DNA of 36,575 nt from Neisseriaceae bacterium (GTDB lineage: Bacteria > Pseudomonadota > Gammaproteobacteria > Burkholderiales > Chromobacteriaceae), in contig JAIXTB010000219.1 of NCBI GenBank assembly GCA_027484385.1, positions 1 through 36,575 on the forward strand. The letters run 5' to 3'. The translations under genes and the position numbers were made by a program. How positions within the stretch are numbered: position 1 is the stretch's first letter; each line of letters starts with the position of its first letter. A model generated the notes under the pieces. That model was not told the DNA's origin, made no database searches, and was given only the letters and a program-made list of their open reading frames with translations. Positions 31,780 to 36,575 of the stretch are shown in pieces.

Positions 31780-33144
31780 ATGGAATCTCTCAGCGTTGTT
31801 ATCCTGGCTGCCGGTAAAGGCAAGCGTATGTATTCGGCCATGCCCAAGGTACTGCACCCCATCGGCGGCCAACCCATGCTGGCTCGTGTCATCAGCACGG
31901 CACGCCAGCTGCAGCCATCGAATATGGTGGTGGTATACGGCCACGGCGGCGACCAGGTGCGCGAGCAGATTTGTGATCAAGACGTTGCCTGGGCACTGCA
32001 GGCCGAGCAGCTGGGCACCGGCCACGCACTGAAAATGGCACTGTCGCAGCTGCCCAAGGTTGGCCGCACCCTGGTGCTGTACGGTGATGTACCGCTGACC
32101 ACCGTCGACACCCTGCAAAAGCTGCTGGATGCCGCGCAAAACGGCATCAGCCTGCTCACCGACGTACTGGCCGACGCCAGCGGTTACGGCCGCATCGTGC
32201 GTAATGCAGCAGGCGAGATCGTGGCCATTGTGGAAGACAAAGACTGCAATGCCGAGCAGAAAGCCATCCGCGAGATCAACACCGGCATGATGGTGCTGCC
32301 CAACGACAAGCTGGAAGGCTGGCTGGGCGAGCTGCGCAACGGCAACGCCCAAGGCGAGTACTACCTTACCGATGTGATCGAGCTGGCCGTGCGCGACGGC
32401 ATGGCCGTGCCGGGTGTCAGCGTGGCTGCCGGCTGGGAAGCCGCGGGCGTCAACAACAAGGTGCAGCTGGCCGAGCTGGAACGCCAGCTGCAGCAAAACC
32501 AGGCGCGGGCGCTGCTGACAGCCGGCGTGATGCTGGCCGACCCGGCCCGTATCGATATCCGCGGCCAACTCCAGCACGGCATGGATGTCAGCATCGATGT
32601 CGGTTGCGTGTTCGAGGGCCAGGTAACGCTGGGCGATAATGTAGAAATCGGCGCTTACTGCGTACTGAAAAATGTACAGATCGCCGCTGGTACCCGCATC
32701 GCGCCGTACTCGCATCTGGAAGACGCCGTGGTGGGCGAAGCCTGTCGCATCGGCCCGTACGCCCGTCTGCGCCCAGGCGCAGAGTTGGCCGCACACGTAC
32801 ACGTGGGCAACTTTGTGGAAATCAAGAAAGCCACCGTGGGCGAAGGCTCCAAGGTGAACCACCTCACGTATATTGGCGATGCGCAGATCGGTAGCAAGGT
32901 CAATGTGGGCGCGGGCTCCGTTACCTGCAACTACGATGGCGTGAACAAGTTCAAGACCGTTATCGGCGATAACGTGTTTGTCGGCTCCGGCACCCTGATG
33001 GTGGCGCCGGTGACGCTGGAAGAGGGTGCCACCATTGGCGCCGGCTCCGTGCTGACCAAAACCGCCCCCGCCGGCCAGCTCACCGTTGCCCGCGCCAAAC
33101 AGTTGACCGTACCTGGCTGGCAGCGCCCGCAAAAGCTGAAATAA
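31780..33144 (+). CDS. glmU: Bifunctional UDP-N-acetylglucosamine pyrophosphorylase / glucosamine-1-phosphate N-acetyltransferase GlmU
   Basis: VILAAGKGKRMYSAMPKVLHPIGGQPM, left-handed beta-helix hexapeptide repeats, NYDGVNKFKTVIGDNVFVGS. Confidence 0.98.
   Translation: MESLSVVILAAGKGKRMYSAMPKVLHPIGGQPMLARVISTARQLQPSNMVVVYGHGGDQVREQICDQDVAWALQAEQLGTGHALKMALSQLPKVGRTLVLYGDVPLTTVDTLQKLLDAAQNGISLLTDVLADASGYGRIVRNAAGEIVAIVEDKDCNAEQKAIREINTGMMVLPNDKLEGWLGELRNGNAQGEYYLTDVIELAVRDGMAVPGVSVAAGWEAAGVNNKVQLAELERQLQQNQARALLTAGVMLADPARIDIRGQLQHGMDVSIDVGCVFEGQVTLGDNVEIGAYCVLKNVQIAAGTRIAPYSHLEDAVVGEACRIGPYARLRPGAELAAHVHVGNFVEIKKATVGEGSKVNHLTYIGDAQIGSKVNVGAGSVTCNYDGVNKFKTVIGDNVFVGSGTLMVAPVTLEEGATIGAGSVLTKTAPAGQLTVARAKQLTVPGWQRPQKLK
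32057..32068 (+). repeat. AGGTTGGCCGCA 12-mer
   Basis: Exact match within glmU. Confidence 0.9.
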
Positions 33145-33169
33145 GCGGCGAGACCGCACCGCCGCCACA

Positions 33170-33200
33170 CCGCCAGCGCGCCGTGCCCTGGCGGTTTTTT
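33170..33200 (+). terminator. Terminator after glmU
   Basis: CCGCCAG...CTGGCGG + TTTTTT. Confidence 0.75.
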
Positions 33201-33253
33201 CATGCTGCCGCCGGTGGCGTATCGTCCCCTTGTCATTCGCCATACCGGCTGCT

Positions 33254-33285
33254 AATATTTCGCGAAACTTACGAATCGAAATATT
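33254..33285. promoter_or_regulatory. Candidate DeoR-family operator upstream of the deoR gene
   Basis: AATATTTCG-N14-CGAAATATT perfect 9-bp inverted repeat with internal palindrome TTTCGCGAAA and repeated CGAAA/CGAAT/CGAAA units, just before ATG 33289. Confidence 0.6.
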
Positions 33286-33288
33286 TTA

Positions 33289-34065
33289 ATGACCAAACGT
33301 AACACCCAGCAGCGTCGCCACGCCATTGTGGCCCTGGTGCAAGAGCGTGGCGAAGTGAGTGTAGAAGACCTCACCCAGCGTTTTGCCACCTCCGAAGTCA
33401 CCATCCGCAAAGACCTGGCCCTGCTGGAAACCGGCGGCCTGCTGCTGCGCCGTTACGGCGGTGCCGTGTCGCTACCCACCGAAATGGTGGCCGAAAGCGA
33501 CCCGGTGAAAGTTTCGGAACGAAAGCAGGCTATCGCCCGTGCCGCTGCCGAGCGCATCCGCGACCACAATCGCGTGATTATCGATAGCGGTACCACCACC
33601 AGCGCCATGATCCCGCTGCTGGGCAACAAACGCGGCCTGATCGTGATGACCAACTCGCTGAATGTGGCGGGCAGCCTGCGCGAGCTGGAAAACGAACCCA
33701 CGCTGCTGATGACCGGCGGCACCTGGGACCCGCATTCCGAATCGTTTCAGGGCCAGATCGCCGAGCAGGTGCTGCGCTCCTACGATTTTGACCAGTTATT
33801 CATCGGTGCTGACGGCATCGACCTGGCGCGTGGTACCACCACCTTCAACGAACTGGTAGGGCTGTCGCGCGTGATGGCCGAAGTCTCGCGCGAAGTGGTG
33901 GTGATGGTGGAATCCGACAAGATCGGCCGCCGCATTCCCAACCTGGAACTGCCGTGGGCACGCATCCAGACCCTGATCACCGACGACGCCCTGGCCCCCG
34001 ACGCCAGGGAAACCATTCTGGCCAAAGGGGTCTCGCTGATCTGTGCCCCCTTTCGCCATGCTTGA
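33289..34065 (+). CDS. DeoR-family transcriptional regulator (GlmR-like by context)
   Basis: QQRRHAIVALVQERGEVSVEDLTQRFATSEVTIRKDLALLETGGLLLRRYGGAV N-terminal HTH and DeoRC sugar-phosphate domain; between glmU and glmS. Confidence 0.94.
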   Translation: MTKRNTQQRRHAIVALVQERGEVSVEDLTQRFATSEVTIRKDLALLETGGLLLRRYGGAVSLPTEMVAESDPVKVSERKQAIARAAAERIRDHNRVIIDSGTTTSAMIPLLGNKRGLIVMTNSLNVAGSLRELENEPTLLMTGGTWDPHSESFQGQIAEQVLRSYDFDQLFIGADGIDLARGTTTFNELVGLSRVMAEVSREVVVMVESDKIGRRIPNLELPWARIQTLITDDALAPDARETILAKGVSLICAPFRHA

Positions 34066-34080
34066 TACAAGGAGAAGTCT

Positions 34081-35909
<1,829 letters not shown>

Positions 35910-35910
<1 letters not shown>

Positions 35911-35921
35911 GGTTGGCCGCA
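35910..35921 (+). repeat. AGGTTGGCCGCA 12-mer
   Basis: Exact match overlapping the last base of the glmS stop codon. Confidence 0.9.
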
Positions 35922-35935
35922 GGCAGCTGACTGCG

Positions 35936-35975
35936 CCGAATAAAGTCTGTCGGATCCGAATAAAGTTCGTCGGAG
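35936..35975. repeat. Tandem 20-bp repeat immediately downstream of glmS
   Basis: CCGAATAAAGTCTGTCGGAT / CCGAATAAAGTTCGTCGGAG, 3 mismatches. Confidence 0.85.
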
Positions 35976-35986
35976 TCTGAGTGAAG

Positions 35987-36018
35987 AGAGGGGGCCGTTG
36001 GCCCCCTCTACGTTTTTT
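35987..36018 (+). terminator. Rho-independent terminator
   Basis: AGAGGGGGCC-GTT-GGCCCCCTCT-ACG-TTTTTT. Confidence 0.88.
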
Positions 36019-36104
36019 GGCAAGTGAAAGTGTACGGAGGCTGAAAAGGGAAGATATGGGCTGTAACAGCTTCTCGGCCGAAGCTGCCTGTCGACAGGTG
36101 GGGG

Positions 36105-36150
36105 GACGTCCAGCGAACGAAGTGAGCAGAAGTTGAGCGCATTGTTAGGC
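36105..36150 (-). other. Integron attC-like half-site
   Basis: The minus strand reads GCCTAACAATGCGCTCAACTTCTGCTCACTTCGTTCGCTGGACGTCC: an RYYYAAC-type box followed by a typical cassette recombination-site left arm. The complementary right-hand GTTRRRY box is not evident. Confidence 0.4.
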
Positions 36151-36303
36151 TGCGTGCTCACTCAATAACTCCCGCTCGGTTGATGATGGGAAACCTACAA
36201 TTCCATCAGGTATGCCATTGGTCGTAAACTCTCTGTCAAGATATTTTTGCGCAACCAGTTACGTAGTTCATCAGCGGTTAGGATGTGCTTTCTTTCGTAC
36301 CTA
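36145..36303 (-). pseudogene. Frameshifted ORF remnant ending inside the attC-like site
   Basis: The minus strand reads YERKHILTADELRNWLRK- in one frame and -YLDREFTTNGIPDGIVGFPSSTERELLSEHAA* in the next. The shift falls at the A-run (plus-strand 36244-36248), and the TAA stop is within GCCTAAC. Confidence 0.45.
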
Positions 36304-36338
36304 AAGTCTTGCCTCCGCCTGGAGGGTGACGACGTCGC

Positions 36339-36509
36339 CAGACCCGCGTACGGCTGCCTAAAACGTGGCTGCTGGTAGACGGCACCCGGGTCAATTTGAC
36401 AGCAGGGATGGTGGTGAGTGCGGAAATCAAGACCGGTAAGAGGTAGGTGATGGATTATTTTTTAAGTCCAGTATCGAAAATTGGCTCAGAGTCATTGAAA
36501 GAAAGATAA
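36339..36509 (+). pseudogene. Truncated HlyD-family (T1SS membrane fusion protein) C-terminus with an in-frame amber codon
   Basis: Translation of the frame through 36363-36509: TWLLVDGTRVNLTAGMVVSAEIKTGKR*VMDYFLSPVSKIGSESLKER*, matching the conserved HlyD tail; TAG at 36444-36446; upstream homology is lost. Confidence 0.8.
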
Positions 36510-36512
36510 AGC

Positions 36513-36575
36513 ATGAAATTTTTCAGTGCATGTTTTTTTCTTGTGCTTTTAATTTTGCAAGGCTGCCAAGAGCGC
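36513..36575 (+). CDS. Start of a small lipoprotein gene (truncated by the window end)
   Basis: MKFFSACFFLVLLILQGCQER: signal peptide with lipobox LQGC; the frame is open to the last base. Confidence 0.65.
   Translation, partial: MKFFSACFFLVLLILQGCQER

Noticed and set aside
31720-33243. 507-aa minus-strand ORF opposite glmU
   Set aside because: Antisense shadow ORF; glmU on the plus strand is unambiguous.

Overview
The window is a betaproteobacterial chromosome segment; gene content and protein style suggest Neisseriales/Chromobacteriaceae, but the genus was not determined. It has four parts. (1) Positions 1-17.3 kb hold the 3' end of a giant RTX/type-I-secreted adhesin that runs off the left edge, followed by an intact EAL-domain gene. 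Further along lies a Lap-type adhesin-retention module: a TolC-OmpA fusion divergent from lapG-lapD, where LapD is degenerate at both its GGDEF and EAL motifs. (2) Between and after these are conserved housekeeping genes: the dolP-diaA-yraN-lpoA/rsmI cluster, tRNA-Leu(CAA), a TatD-family gene, an MCP, a Tim44-like gene, trmO and a GNAT acyltransferase. (3) Positions 20.3-35.9 kb are a classical near-origin block: mnmG-rsmG-parA-parB-atpIBEFHAGDC-glmU-deoR-glmS. (4) The 3' flank of glmS (35.9-36.6 kb) is decayed accessory DNA. It contains a tandem 20-bp repeat, an integron attC-like half-site joined to a frameshifted ORF remnant, a truncated HlyD C-terminus with an in-frame amber codon, and the start of a lipoprotein gene. 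The most striking unexplained signal is a dispersed exact 12-mer, AGGTTGGCCGCA. It occurs about ten times on both strands, in several different reading frames, is enriched between genes, and once forms an inverted-pair terminator hairpin. These are hallmarks of a DNA uptake sequence, with a core unlike the Neisseria dialects I know. All counts were made by eye.
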